DNA of 45,708 nt from Fischerella thermalis PCC 7521 (GTDB lineage: Bacteria; Cyanobacteriota; Cyanobacteriia; Cyanobacteriales; Nostocaceae). Every line of letters begins with the position of its first letter. Position 1 is the stretch's first letter. The translations under genes were made by a program, and so were the position numbers. This document shows, piece by piece, positions 34,341-42,262 of the stretch. The DNA lies in NCBI RefSeq assembly GCF_000317225.1, contig NZ_AJLL01000027.1:1-45708 (forward strand). Reading direction: 5' to 3'. Below the pieces are notes generated by a model. That model was not told where the DNA came from, ran no database searches, and saw only the letters and a program-made list of their open reading frames with translations.

Positions 34341-34919
34341 TATAAAACTCCAGTAAATCCAAAGTACTGAAAATAACGGTAATATTGCTAAGAATTATAA
34401 TTTATATCTTGCATCAAATTTTCATACGCCAAGGAATAAATTCCTTGGCTAATAGCAAAAGTCAGATAAATCTGACTAGGATGGTATTTCAGTCCGTTTC
34501 AACGGACTTATGCTATTAGCTTGAGAATTTATTCTCAAGCAGGATATGGGGTAGGTGCAAGATGTCAGATAACGTTTTTATAAATGCTGGCAGGGAAATA
34601 ACATTATTTAAAATATGAAGTTTTAATGAAATTCTAAAAATAGAAGTGTAGATGTATCTGAGAGTTTAACCTAAATTTAATTATAAATATATCTAACTTC
34701 TTTAATCTTTATTACCTTTGAGATGAGAAATGTTTTTTAAGAATATAAATCTAGATGAGAGATTAGATCGTGTAGGCTGGTAATGGGTAATCGGTAATGG
34801 CAAAAATCAATTACCAATTACCTTTTCCGCAGTCCAACTTGAGTTGGTAGCTAATTAAAATTAATAATTAGCAATTAGCAATCAACTATTAACTATTCAC
34901 AACTTCAAAATTCAAATAT
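34341..34919. other. Intergenic region with four-hairpin element and STRR words
   Basis: No gene is present. The region contains the 158-bp hairpin element (34406-34563) and, near 34785-34905, TTACCAATTACC and AATTAGCAATTAGCAATC-type repeats of the kind frequent between Nostocales genes. Confidence 0.6.
34406..34563. mobile_element. MITE-like element made of four hairpins inside terminal inverted repeats
   Basis: The outer words ATCTTGCA (34406-34413) and TGCAAGAT (34556-34563) are inverted copies. Inside are four perfect hairpins: 34429-34448 (CCAAGGAA/TTCCTTGG), 34460-34477 (AGTCAGA/TCTGACT), 34491-34508 (AGTCCGTT/AACGGACT) and 34519-34540 (GCTTGAGAAT/ATTCTCAAGC). GCTAATAGC (34448-34456) and GCTATTAGC (34512-34520) also pair and enclose hairpins two and three. 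It carries no gene. It resembles non-autonomous palindromic elements of filamentous cyanobacteria; mobility is inferred. Confidence 0.55.
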
Positions 34920-35888
34920 TTATAGCATCTGAATGATTTTAGCTTCCTCTGGTAATTTAGCTTCTCTTTGACCGACAGTACGCGCTCTAGCAGTGAATAA
35001 ACCAATGGGAGTATTTAATAAATCTACGAGGTGAATTTTACCTGCTAAAGCCTTGATGCTATCTCTTGGTAGTTCTTTGATTAACCAGCGTGCTAATCGA
35101 TAGGTGCATTCTTTTAATGTTATGTCTCGCATTAACTCCACACCATACAATTCATGTAAATAGCGATTTGAATGTCCATAACGCCGCCATTGGCTTTGTA
35201 ATTCTTTGAGTGTGGTGCGGTGGCGATGTTGTACGATCGCCTTGGTCGCAAATTCTAAGCGTCCGATATTTTCTCGCTGAATCCGCCAACAGATATCAGC
35301 ATCACCACCAGTTGTCAGATAGGGGCGAAATAAACCTGCTTTTTCTAATGCTTGTCGTCGAATCGCTAAATTTGCTGTTTGACCGTAGGGACAAAACTGA
35401 TGATTGAGGGTGTGCTTTTGCGATAAAGTATCTTGACGGTCGGCAAATTTTTCTAGTAAATTATTGCCAGGTAGTGCTGTGATTTCACCAGCAACAATTG
35501 CCACATCATTGTTAACAAAAGGTGCAATTAAAAACTCTAGCCACTCTGGTTGAGGACGACAATCAGCATCGGTAAAAGCAATAATCTGCCCATTCGCAGC
35601 GCGAATACCTGTATTACGGGCAGCGTAGGAACTTTGAATTTGATTTTCACTAAGAGGACGGATTAATATAGGAGAATTTTTAGCAGTTTGCTGTAAGATT
35701 TCAAAAGTGCGATCGCTACTATTATTATCTACTAGCAAATATTCTACCCATTCTTTTGGGTAAGTTTGAGCAAATAGACAATTAATTAATTCTGATAAAT
35801 CTGTTTCGCTGTTATAAATAGGGATAACCACCGATACCCTCGGCAAGAAAGCATCAGTGGTCGTTGTGTTAGTTGATTGGTGATTCAT
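34920..35888 (-). CDS. Family 2 glycosyltransferase
   Basis: The GT-A fold motifs are clear: VSVVIPIYNSETDLSELINC, EYLLVDNNSSDRTFEIL, SYAARNTGIRAANGQIIAFT and the metal-binding DAD in TDADC. GGDADICWRIQREN corresponds to the acceptor/catalytic ED-type region. The enzyme transfers a sugar from a nucleotide donor; donor and acceptor are unknown. ATG at 35888 gives 322 residues. The longer frame to 35975 runs into AGTTGTTGG-type repeat sequence and is unlikely. No membrane helix is evident. Its neighbours do not form a polysaccharide cluster. Confidence 0.87.
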   Translation of the reverse strand: MNHQSTNTTTTDAFLPRVSVVIPIYNSETDLSELINCLFAQTYPKEWVEYLLVDNNSSDRTFEILQQTAKNSPILIRPLSENQIQSSYAARNTGIRAANGQIIAFTDADCRPQPEWLEFLIAPFVNNDVAIVAGEITALPGNNLLEKFADRQDTLSQKHTLNHQFCPYGQTANLAIRRQALEKAGLFRPYLTTGGDADICWRIQRENIGRLEFATKAIVQHRHRTTLKELQSQWRRYGHSNRYLHELYGVELMRDITLKECTYRLARWLIKELPRDSIKALAGKIHLVDLLNTPIGLFTARARTVGQREAKLPEEAKIIQML

Positions 35889-35963
35889 ACTATTTAGGAT
35901 TTGGGATTCACAACTAGTTAGTAGTTGTTGGCTGGTGGTTAGTTGTTGATACTTTTGATAATC

Positions 35964-35984
35964 AACAAACAACAAACAACAAAC
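35964..35984. repeat. AACAAAC heptamer array
   Basis: Three perfect tandem copies of AACAAAC, followed by a partial copy. With AGTTGTTGAT just upstream it forms an imperfect hairpin. It lies between the glycosyltransferase and protease genes. Confidence 0.75.
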
Positions 35985-36026
35985 AACTGCCTAATTTTTA
36001 GTATTCCCAAATCCTAAACCTGAGTA

Positions 36027-37367
36027 TTAAAGTCGTAAATTATCAGCACCAAAGCTGTTTGCTTTTTGAGTAGTTTGATTTTGCAAAGGTTGGGCAAACT
36101 GATTGTTAGAAAGAATATTCAAAGCACGGGTATACTGAGGATCTTTGTTAGTTCCTAACAAATCAGGGTTAGATGCTAACTGCCGCTGTTGTTCTTCTGT
36201 TAAGTCTAACTTAATATCTGGTGTTATTCCCTTATGGTTAATATCTGTACCTTTTGGAGTGTAGTAATGGGCAATGGTAATTGCTACACCAGAACCATCT
36301 CCTAGTTCATGTACTGATTGGACTAAGGCTTTGCCAAAGGTTTGACTACCAACTACTATTGCTCGTTTATTATCCTTAAGTGCGCCTGTGAGAATTTCAC
36401 TCGCGCTAGCTGAGTTATTGTCAACCAGTACCACTAAAGGACGGTTTGTTAGGGCTGTGTGATTGGCTTTACTCTCATCACTACCGCCTCTACGGTCTAC
36501 AGTACGGACAATTGGGCCATTGTCTATCCACATCCGGGCAATTTCAATACTGGCTTGCAACAAACCACCAGGATTACCCCGTAAATCTAGTACAAAGCCA
36601 TCAACTTGTTTGCCATTCAAATCACGGATAGCCCGTCGCATCTGATCGGCAGCATGGGCGTTGAATTCCCGTAAACGAATATAGCCAACCCGGCGGCGAC
36701 CTTCTTGTTTGAGGGCATAACGTACTGTTGGAACTTCGATCGTAGCTCGTGTCAGTTTGAGGTCAAAAGCACTGTGTCCTTCTCTTTCCAATCGCAAAGT
36801 CACCATTGTACCTGCTCGACCACGAATCAGCTTGGATGCGTCTTCGATCTTCATCTGACGGGTGGATTTGCCATCAATAGCTACAATTTCATCTCCAGGC
36901 TTGATACCGGCTTTGATTGCTGGCGAATTTTCTAAGGCTTCTACAACAACTAACCGCTTGCTATTTTCATTCACCTCCATCCGAATCCCAATCCCAGAGA
37001 CTTCCCCGGATGTTTGGTTGGTTAGGGCTTCAAATTGTTTAGGATCCATAAAGCGCGTGTATGGATCTCCCAGCTTTTGCAGCGCTTCCCGGATAGCGGT
37101 GTAAGCTTCTTCTCGAGAAGAATAGTTTCTGCTTAATAGGCTTTGTCTGATTGTTAGCCAATTTTGGCGGTTAAAAGAACCATCTACATATTCGCGATTT
37201 ACTAGTTGCCATACTTGGTCAACTACCTGTTTAGGGCTATCTTGTAGAGCTGCACGAACAGAACGACACCAACCTGGTCCGAACACAGATACTGTAGCTG
37301 TGGTGGCGATCGCTCCTCCAATTAAAGCTACTTGCAGTGGCGAGTAACGTTTTGCAGATTGTTTCAT
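36027..37367 (-). CDS. C-terminal processing peptidase (S41, CtpA/Prc family)
   Basis: The protein has an N-terminal signal or anchor (PLQVALIGGAIATTATVSVF), a helical region with VWQLVNREYVDGSFNRQNW, a PDZ domain (~130-210, with SGIGIRMEVNE, SPAIKAGIKPGDEIVAIDG) and the S41 catalytic core. The Ser-Lys dyad lies in VDNNSASASEILTGAL and VVGSQTFGKALVQS. Cyanobacterial Ctp proteases act in the lumen/periplasm; CtpA trims the D1 precursor. Which of CtpA, CtpB or CtpC this is cannot be decided by eye. ATG at 37367 gives 446 residues; the frame to 37400 lacks a signal-like extension. Confidence 0.9.
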   Translation of the reverse strand: MKQSAKRYSPLQVALIGGAIATTATVSVFGPGWCRSVRAALQDSPKQVVDQVWQLVNREYVDGSFNRQNWLTIRQSLLSRNYSSREEAYTAIREALQKLGDPYTRFMDPKQFEALTNQTSGEVSGIGIRMEVNENSKRLVVVEALENSPAIKAGIKPGDEIVAIDGKSTRQMKIEDASKLIRGRAGTMVTLRLEREGHSAFDLKLTRATIEVPTVRYALKQEGRRRVGYIRLREFNAHAADQMRRAIRDLNGKQVDGFVLDLRGNPGGLLQASIEIARMWIDNGPIVRTVDRRGGSDESKANHTALTNRPLVVLVDNNSASASEILTGALKDNKRAIVVGSQTFGKALVQSVHELGDGSGVAITIAHYYTPKGTDINHKGITPDIKLDLTEEQQRQLASNPDLLGTNKDPQYTRALNILSNNQFAQPLQNQTTQKANSFGADNLRL

Positions 37368-37671
37368 GTATATAAGCTGGAATAGTTGTGTGGTTGACAA
37401 TTTAGCAATCAGAAGCTTTTTAGAAAGTTATTAGTTTGCTCGGCTATACTCCCTTCATCCTGTTTTCCTTTTAATTGTCTTGAAAATACCGCAATTTCTA
37501 TCAAGGACTTATCCCGCACTAGTCAACTTGCTCAGTCAGCTTACTGCATTCGCATGACACTTTCATCAGTGTCATAATTGCACTCATTATTACCTAATAC
37601 CAATTACTGCTAGATGCATCAATTTTAATGATTAAAAAATATAGGTAATTTAAATTTTATATAAAGTTGTC
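37368..37671. other. Divergent promoter region between ctp-like and ydcF-like genes
   Basis: This 304-bp stretch is AT-rich at both ends and contains no frame of note. CATGACACTTTCATCAGTGTCAT (about 37553-37575) includes the inverted words ATGACAC and GTGTCAT, a possible operator. Confidence 0.4.
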
Positions 37672-38376
37672 ATGAACCGTAAAGTTACGAGTAGTCATAA
37701 TGTTCCCCGTAGAAATACCTTGTCGAAAAAGTGGAGAGTGTTACGAAAAATTAAATTTTGCTTGGGTCTTCTCCTTAGCATTTGGCTAGTGTTTACCACT
37801 ATAACTTTAGTCTCCGCATCCTCCAAGCCAGTGGACACTTTTTTCGTACTTGGTGGCAGTATTCGCCGGGAAATGTACGTCGCCAAACTGACCAAGCAAT
37901 ACCCACAAGTCAGAGTTTTAATTTCTGGAGGTTCGCCAGACGTCTGTATTTGGCTCATTTTTCAAAGGGAAGTAGCTGCAATGGCAAATGTTTGGCTGGA
38001 GAAGTGCGCTAGCTCGACTTTCAGTAATTTCTACTATAGTATTCCGATTCTACGTCGTTGGCATGTGCATAAAGTCATGTTAATCACCTCCCCCACACAC
38101 CTACCACGGGCAAAATGGCTAGCACAGATTTTATTAGGCGCACATGGTATCTGGGTAGAAACAGAAGTGGTACACGAGCAAGGCATTCCTGGTAATCGTG
38201 AATATTGGGCGAAAACTGGATTAGATCTGACCCGTAGTTTATTGTGGGCAGGATTAAGCCAGATTATTCAGCCGCAATGTTCTCAAGTGACAAAGTTGGC
38301 AGATGTGGATATCAAAGCTTGGCAGGATCGCAGTTTTAAATGTGAACGGCAGGGAAATTTGGAGTGGAGGAGGTAG
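37672..38376 (+). CDS. YdcF-family (DUF218) membrane-anchored protein
   Basis: A basic N-terminus and one hydrophobic helix (IKFCLGLLLSIWLVFTTITL, ~29-48) precede the DUF218 domain. Its marks are TFFVLGGSIRREMYVAKLTK, VRVLISGGSPDVC, KVMLITSPTHLPRAKWLAQI and the final GLDLTRSLLWAGLSQII. The usual active-site-like acidic motif after the STNT region is partly replaced here (CASSTFSNFYYSIPIL). DUF218 proteins such as SanA and YdcF are linked to envelope integrity and bind S-adenosylmethionine in one case. The exact role here is unknown. It is divergent from the protease gene. Confidence 0.78.
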   Translation: MNRKVTSSHNVPRRNTLSKKWRVLRKIKFCLGLLLSIWLVFTTITLVSASSKPVDTFFVLGGSIRREMYVAKLTKQYPQVRVLISGGSPDVCIWLIFQREVAAMANVWLEKCASSTFSNFYYSIPILRRWHVHKVMLITSPTHLPRAKWLAQILLGAHGIWVETEVVHEQGIPGNREYWAKTGLDLTRSLLWAGLSQIIQPQCSQVTKLADVDIKAWQDRSFKCERQGNLEWRR

Positions 38377-38520
38377 GGAGATGGGGTGATGGAAAGAAGT
38401 AACCAAAGTAACCAAAAGGAAGAGGCTGAGCTAATAAACCTCAGTTCGGGTTAAGAAGATTTTGCTGTTGAACTTAAGCACCAGTTCTCAAAAATCGAAC
38501 TACAGAGGTACAGAGATTAC

Positions 38521-38526
38521 GGAGGA
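38521..38526 (+). promoter_or_regulatory. Strong ribosome binding site that decides a TTG start
   Basis: GGAGGA ends eight bases before TTG at 38535. It is one of the best Shine-Dalgarno sequences in the window, and it supports the non-ATG start of the DUF72 gene. Confidence 0.7.
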
Positions 38527-38534
38527 ATATAATT

Positions 38535-39389
38535 TTGAGCTTTTTTATCGGTTGCGCTGTTTGGGCATATAAAGGTTGGGTGGGTGAACTTTTTCCTCCA
38601 GGTACTCGCCCTGCTGACTTTCTCCATCTCTACAGCCGTCGTTTCACTACAGTGGAAGGTAACACCACATTCTACGCTATACCAAACCAAGAAACTGTAG
38701 CCCGATGGGCAACCGATACACCACCAGGTTTTGAATTTTGCTTAAAATTGCCCCGAGATATTACCCACAATCAACAGCTACAACCTTATATCCCTGATGC
38801 TTTGAAATTTATCGAGGTGATGCGTCCTCTAGGTAAGCGTCTCGGTCCGATTTTTGCTCAGTTACCCCCTAGTTATGCACCGACATTACTTGACGATCTC
38901 ACCGCTTTTTTGTCAGCTTGGCCTCATACAGAAATACCACTAGCCTTGGAAGTGCGACACCGCGACTGGTTCAAAGAACCCCACGCTAGTAATTTGGAAG
39001 CACTATTAGAAAAGTTAGGTGTAGGAAGAGTATTACTAGACTCCCGCCCAATTTACACTGGTGATGACGACCCCCAGCTACAATCAGAACGACGCAAACC
39101 CAAATTACCAGTGCAGTTTAGTATCACCGCACCTTTTAGTTTGATTCGGTTTATTTCTCACCCCAATTTAGAAATTAACCAGCCTTTTATGGCAGAGTGG
39201 GTTACACAAATTCAGCAATGGTTGCAGCAGGGAAAGCGCATTTATTTCTTTGTTCATTGTCCCCTTGAAGAGCGATCGCCAAACACAGCTCGTCACTTCC
39301 AAAAATTACTAGAACAAAACGGCGTCAAAGTCCCACCCCTTCCTTGGGATAACTTAGACTCTCCACCAAACCAGTTAAATCTTTGGTAA
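38535..39389 (+). CDS. DUF72 domain protein
   Basis: The TIM-barrel family DUF72 is recognised by FFIGCAVWAYKGWVGELFPP, LHLYSRRFTTVEGNTTFYAI, FEFCLKLPRDITHNQQL, GPIFAQLPPSY, LALEVRHRDWF and the C-terminal RIYFFVHCPLEERSPNTA. Length (284 residues) is typical. Function is not established for the family. The start is TTG at 38535: GGAGGA at 38521-38526 lies at ideal distance and no ATG fits. The stop codon touches a 14-bp tandem repeat array. The gene is convergent with aroE. Confidence 0.88.
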   Translation: MSFFIGCAVWAYKGWVGELFPPGTRPADFLHLYSRRFTTVEGNTTFYAIPNQETVARWATDTPPGFEFCLKLPRDITHNQQLQPYIPDALKFIEVMRPLGKRLGPIFAQLPPSYAPTLLDDLTAFLSAWPHTEIPLALEVRHRDWFKEPHASNLEALLEKLGVGRVLLDSRPIYTGDDDPQLQSERRKPKLPVQFSITAPFSLIRFISHPNLEINQPFMAEWVTQIQQWLQQGKRIYFFVHCPLEERSPNTARHFQKLLEQNGVKVPPLPWDNLDSPPNQLNLW

Positions 39390-39390
39390 T

Positions 39391-39432
39391 TGGTAATGGG
39401 TAATTGGTAATGGGTAATTGGTAATGGGTAAT
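39391..39432. repeat. TGGTAATGGGTAAT tandem repeat, three perfect copies
   Basis: Three exact 14-base copies stand directly after the DUF72 stop codon. Related words (GGTAATTGGTAAT) recur near 34790, 41590 and 44075, so this is the local short-tandem-repeat family. A CGCTACGCG-type inverted word follows near 39472-39487. Confidence 0.85.
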
Positions 39433-39522
39433 TGTTAGTAGTTGTTTAATACTTACTCCACCCTTACGGGAAGACGCTACGCGTCTACACACCCCTCACA
39501 CCTCCCCACCTCCCCAATTCCC

Positions 39523-40386
39523 TCACAATCCCAAATGTTTTTGCAAAGCTTGACGCATCACATCTACAGGTACACTTTCCCGTTGTAACCAAATTTTTAA
39601 TGCTGCTGCACCTTGTTGGACAAGCATTTCTAGTCCATCGATCGCAGTTACACCTATTTGTTGCGCCTGTTGTAAAAATTTCGTTGGATTAGGAGTATAA
39701 ATTAAATCGTAAGCGATCGCTTGCGATGATAGATTTGCCATTTCTGCTGCACTCAAGGGCGATTCATCGATTTTGGGATACATACCAATAGGAGTTGTAT
39801 TGACTAGCAAATCTGCTTGCGGGATTAATTCGGGCAATTCATCCCATCTGTGAACATTGAGATTAACTTGTAGTGGTGAATTTTCCCAACTTTGAGAAAA
39901 ATCTCTCAATCGCTGTACATTTCGCCCCACAACGTGAATTTCTGCACATCCTAACTTTGCACAACCTGCTACTACAGCCCTAGCAGCACCACCGTTACCT
40001 AAAATTACTGCTATTTTCTGACTCCAATTTTGCTGATGTGCTTGTAAAGGAGCAAGAAATCCTTCTATATCCGTGTTTGTACCTATCCAAGAGTTATTTT
40101 TCTTAATAACTGTATTGACTGCTCCTACGGCTTGAGCAATAGGTTCTACGGCTGACAAAGATCGTAAGATTGCCTGTTTATGAGGAATTGTGACACTAAA
40201 GCCCACAACACCAATAGCTGCAAAACCCTGAATAGCTGTGTGTAAATCTTCTGGTTTAATTGGAAAGGGCAGGTAGACATAATCTATTCCCAATTGCGCG
40301 ATCGCTGCATTATGCATAACTGGCGATAGTGAATGTTCTATTGGATAGCCGATAACTCCTAGCAGTTTAGTTTTCCCTGTAATCAA
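39523..40386 (-). CDS. aroE: Shikimate dehydrogenase (NADP+)
   Basis: The N-terminal substrate domain has GYPIEHSLSPVMHNAA and the catalytic Lys70 in VTIPHKQ and Asp106 in GTNTDIEGF. The NADP-binding loop is LGNGGAARAVVAGC, followed by VGRNVQRL (Arg pattern for NADP). The C-terminus has DLIYTPNPTKFLQQAQQIG and DGLEMLVQQGAAALKIWL. The enzyme reduces 3-dehydroshikimate to shikimate in aromatic amino-acid synthesis. Length is 287 residues. The start is TTG at 40386, with AAAGGA about seven bases upstream, and gives the usual MITGKTKLLGVIG beginning. Confidence 0.94.
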   Translation of the reverse strand: MITGKTKLLGVIGYPIEHSLSPVMHNAAIAQLGIDYVYLPFPIKPEDLHTAIQGFAAIGVVGFSVTIPHKQAILRSLSAVEPIAQAVGAVNTVIKKNNSWIGTNTDIEGFLAPLQAHQQNWSQKIAVILGNGGAARAVVAGCAKLGCAEIHVVGRNVQRLRDFSQSWENSPLQVNLNVHRWDELPELIPQADLLVNTTPIGMYPKIDESPLSAAEMANLSSQAIAYDLIYTPNPTKFLQQAQQIGVTAIDGLEMLVQQGAAALKIWLQRESVPVDVMRQALQKHLGL

Positions 40387-40423
40387 TGTTTTGTCCTTTG
40401 TCAGTTATATGTTGTTGGCTGTT

Positions 40424-40462
40424 TGTTGATAGTTAGTTCCAAATAGCCAGCAACTATCAACA
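40424..40462. repeat. 11-bp inverted repeat upstream of aroE and the alpha/beta hydrolase gene
   Basis: TGTTGATAGTT and AACTATCAACA are exact inverted copies with a 17-base loop. It lies between two divergent genes (aroE and the hydrolase). It could be an operator or merely part of the TTGTTGAT repeat family of this genome. Confidence 0.5.
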
Positions 40463-40520
40463 ATCAACAATTAATTAAAGCCTACAATTATTAGAGGGTA
40501 CTTAACATTTCTTTGGAATC

Positions 40521-41462
40521 ATGCAGGCAACAACAGCCTTCTCTACAACCCCTATTCCTGGCAAATATTGGCAGTGGCGAGGGCATAACATTTACTATGT
40601 ACAAGCAGGAAAATCGCAACTCCAACATCCACCTTTACTGTTAGTGCATGGATTTGGTGCTTCTACTGACCACTGGCGCAAAAACATCGCCCAACTGCGC
40701 CACGATTTTGAAGTTTGGGCTATAGACCTTTTGGGATTCGGACGTTCAGCTAAGCCAAAATTGGAGTATGGCGGTGATGTGTGGCGAGACCAACTTTATG
40801 ACTTTATCACTGAGGTCATAGGTCAAAAAGCAGTACTAGTAGGTAATTCTCTGGGTGGTTATGCTAGCTTGTGTGTTGCAGCCCAACGTTCTGATGCAGT
40901 AGCGGGTTTAGTATTACTAAACAGCGCTGGGCCGTTTAATGAGAATGAGCATACAGCTGAACCAGAAGCACTGCAAACTCAAATCGAACCACCACAACAG
41001 CCAGATAATTTGCAGAAACTCTTAGGTGATGTTGCCAAATGGATTTTTCAACAACCTTTTGCCCAGTTTCTATTATTTCAATACGTCCGACAAAAAAGTG
41101 TCATTCGTCAAACTCTAGAAAAAGTTTATCTTGACAAAAGCGCAATTACAGAGCAACTAATAGAAGAAATTTCTCGCCCTGCTTATGATCAAGGTGCTTT
41201 CGATGTATTTTCCTCGGTGTTTAGAACTCCCCAAGGTGAAAAAGTGGATATGTTACTCAAGCAATTAACTTGTCATTTACTACTATTGTGGGGAGAAGCA
41301 GATCCTTGGATTAACGCTAGAGAACGTTCGCAAAAATTCCGCCAATACTATCCTCAATTGACAGAATACTTCCTACGCGCAGGGCATTGTCCTCACGATG
41401 AAGTACCAGAACAGGTTAATTCCTTACTGCGGGAATGGGTCTTTTCGGTAGTTAGTAGTTAG
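40521..41462 (+). CDS. Alpha/beta hydrolase
   Basis: The catalytic triad is visible as Ser110 in VGNSLGGYA, Asp261 in GEADPW and His289 in RAGHCPHDE, with the oxyanion-hole HGFGAS (residues 43-48). A lid region occupies ~140-230. Length (313 residues) and the opening WQWRGHNIYYVQAG are typical of a group widespread in cyanobacteria and chloroplasts. These are often annotated as hydrolase or pheophytinase-like; the substrate is not known. It is divergent from aroE. Confidence 0.88.
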   Translation: MQATTAFSTTPIPGKYWQWRGHNIYYVQAGKSQLQHPPLLLVHGFGASTDHWRKNIAQLRHDFEVWAIDLLGFGRSAKPKLEYGGDVWRDQLYDFITEVIGQKAVLVGNSLGGYASLCVAAQRSDAVAGLVLLNSAGPFNENEHTAEPEALQTQIEPPQQPDNLQKLLGDVAKWIFQQPFAQFLLFQYVRQKSVIRQTLEKVYLDKSAITEQLIEEISRPAYDQGAFDVFSSVFRTPQGEKVDMLLKQLTCHLLLLWGEADPWINARERSQKFRQYYPQLTEYFLRAGHCPHDEVPEQVNSLLREWVFSVVSS

Positions 41463-41475
41463 TTAAATTTTGTAG

Positions 41476-41501
41476 GTTGGGTCGAGTTTACGAGACCCAA
41501 C
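41476..41501 (+). terminator. Hairpin after the alpha/beta hydrolase gene
   Basis: GTTGGGTC and GACCCAAC pair perfectly around a ten-base loop that can extend the stem (TCG/CGA). It begins 14 bases after the stop codon. It has no T-run, and the same kind of GTTGGGT hairpin is a common dispersed repeat in cyanobacteria, so termination is uncertain. Confidence 0.4.
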
Positions 41502-41839
41502 ATCATCAGGAAATGAAAGTGCAGCTACAAGAGTAAATGCAGCTATTTTTTGGAAGAAAATATGATTGTCCATTCAATTGTATCAACAGGGTATTTGGTA
41601 ATGGGTAATTGGTAATGGGAAAAACCAATACCCAATGCTGAAGCTATATATCATAAATTATTAATCGGACATGATATAAAAACAAGAAAAGCCCTCACTA
41701 CAACGCGGGTTCCTTTCTTTGTAACACTGACTAATACTGTTTCTCTATGGGTCTGGTAAGTTTGGTGATAAGGAGGATAAGGGAGACAAAGCTTCCTTGT
41801 CTCAGCCAAGCAGGAATTTATGAATACTAAAAATGCAAA

Positions 41840-41863
41840 AACCTGGTCAAAGGGGACCAGGTT
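41840..41863 (-). terminator. Intrinsic terminator reading on the minus strand
   Basis: AACCTGGTC and GACCAGGTT form a nine-pair stem with a six-base loop. On the minus strand it is followed by TTTGCATTTTT. It lies 29 bases beyond the stop of the 20-codon minus-strand frame. No larger minus-strand gene is upstream that it could serve. Confidence 0.55.
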
Positions 41864-41892
41864 ATGCAAACTCTTTGGTGATCAAGTTGATG

Positions 41893-41955
41893 TTATCGTT
41901 CAGAGTTAAAAAAGTAGAAAACTAAGGTGGACATCACTAGCAGTAAACCCAGCAT
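41893..41955 (-). CDS. Candidate 20-residue single-helix membrane peptide
   Basis: The frame reads MLGLLLVMSTLVFYFFNSER, one hydrophobic helix followed by a polar, charged end. GGAG lies 15 bases upstream, a weak spacing. Upstream is the 18-base palindrome at 41985-42002 with a TATATT box beside it, and downstream is a good terminator, so a short transcript is likely. I do not match it to a known photosystem, cytochrome b6f or NDH small subunit. Confidence 0.35.
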   Translation of the reverse strand: MLGLLLVMSTLVFYFFNSER

Positions 41956-41984
41956 AATATTGTTTTTCCGCTCCGGGATTTGGC

Positions 41985-42002
41985 TTCTCCTAACTAGGAG
42001 AA
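41985..42002. promoter_or_regulatory. Palindrome upstream of the tiny membrane frame
   Basis: TTCTCCTA and TAGGAGAA are exact inverted copies separated by two bases. On the minus strand a TATATT box overlaps its upstream edge (about 42001-42007). It could be an operator or a 5' leader hairpin. Confidence 0.4.
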
Positions 42003-42262
42003 TATACCACTTTAATATTACTGTTATGCTGACAGCTTACTTGGGCTTCTGACGGGGGACACCAAGTCATTTGCCCAATTCAGTTTGGTTGTGCTTTGTT
42101 TGGTGTCCTAATTATTAATCTATCATCCTAAAAATTAGTCGCAAGTGCCTTTTAACTCAAGTTAACGAGTCTTTAAGTTTCTCAATATAACAGATAAATT
42201 TGTTGGTAGTTGGTAGTTGTTTGTTGTTTGGAAGAACCAAAGATCAACCACCAACAATATAA

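Larger units (their letters stand above)
41463..42262. other. Intergenic region with hairpins, a tiny membrane frame and repeats
   Basis: These 800 bases hold a GTTGGGTC/GACCCAAC hairpin after the hydrolase gene, STRR words near 41590, a terminator (41840-41863) and a 20-codon minus-strand frame (41893-41955) with an upstream palindrome. The stretch at 42180-42260 has TTGGTAGTTGGTAGTTG repeats. Confidence 0.55.

Noticed and set aside
35964-35984. CRISPR-like repeats
   Set aside because: The heptamer and 14-mer arrays have no spacers and are ordinary cyanobacterial short tandem repeats; no CRISPR array or cas gene was seen.
41651-41869. 72-codon minus-strand frame
   Set aside because: It lies across the terminator hairpin and repeat-rich DNA; the sequence is not protein-like.
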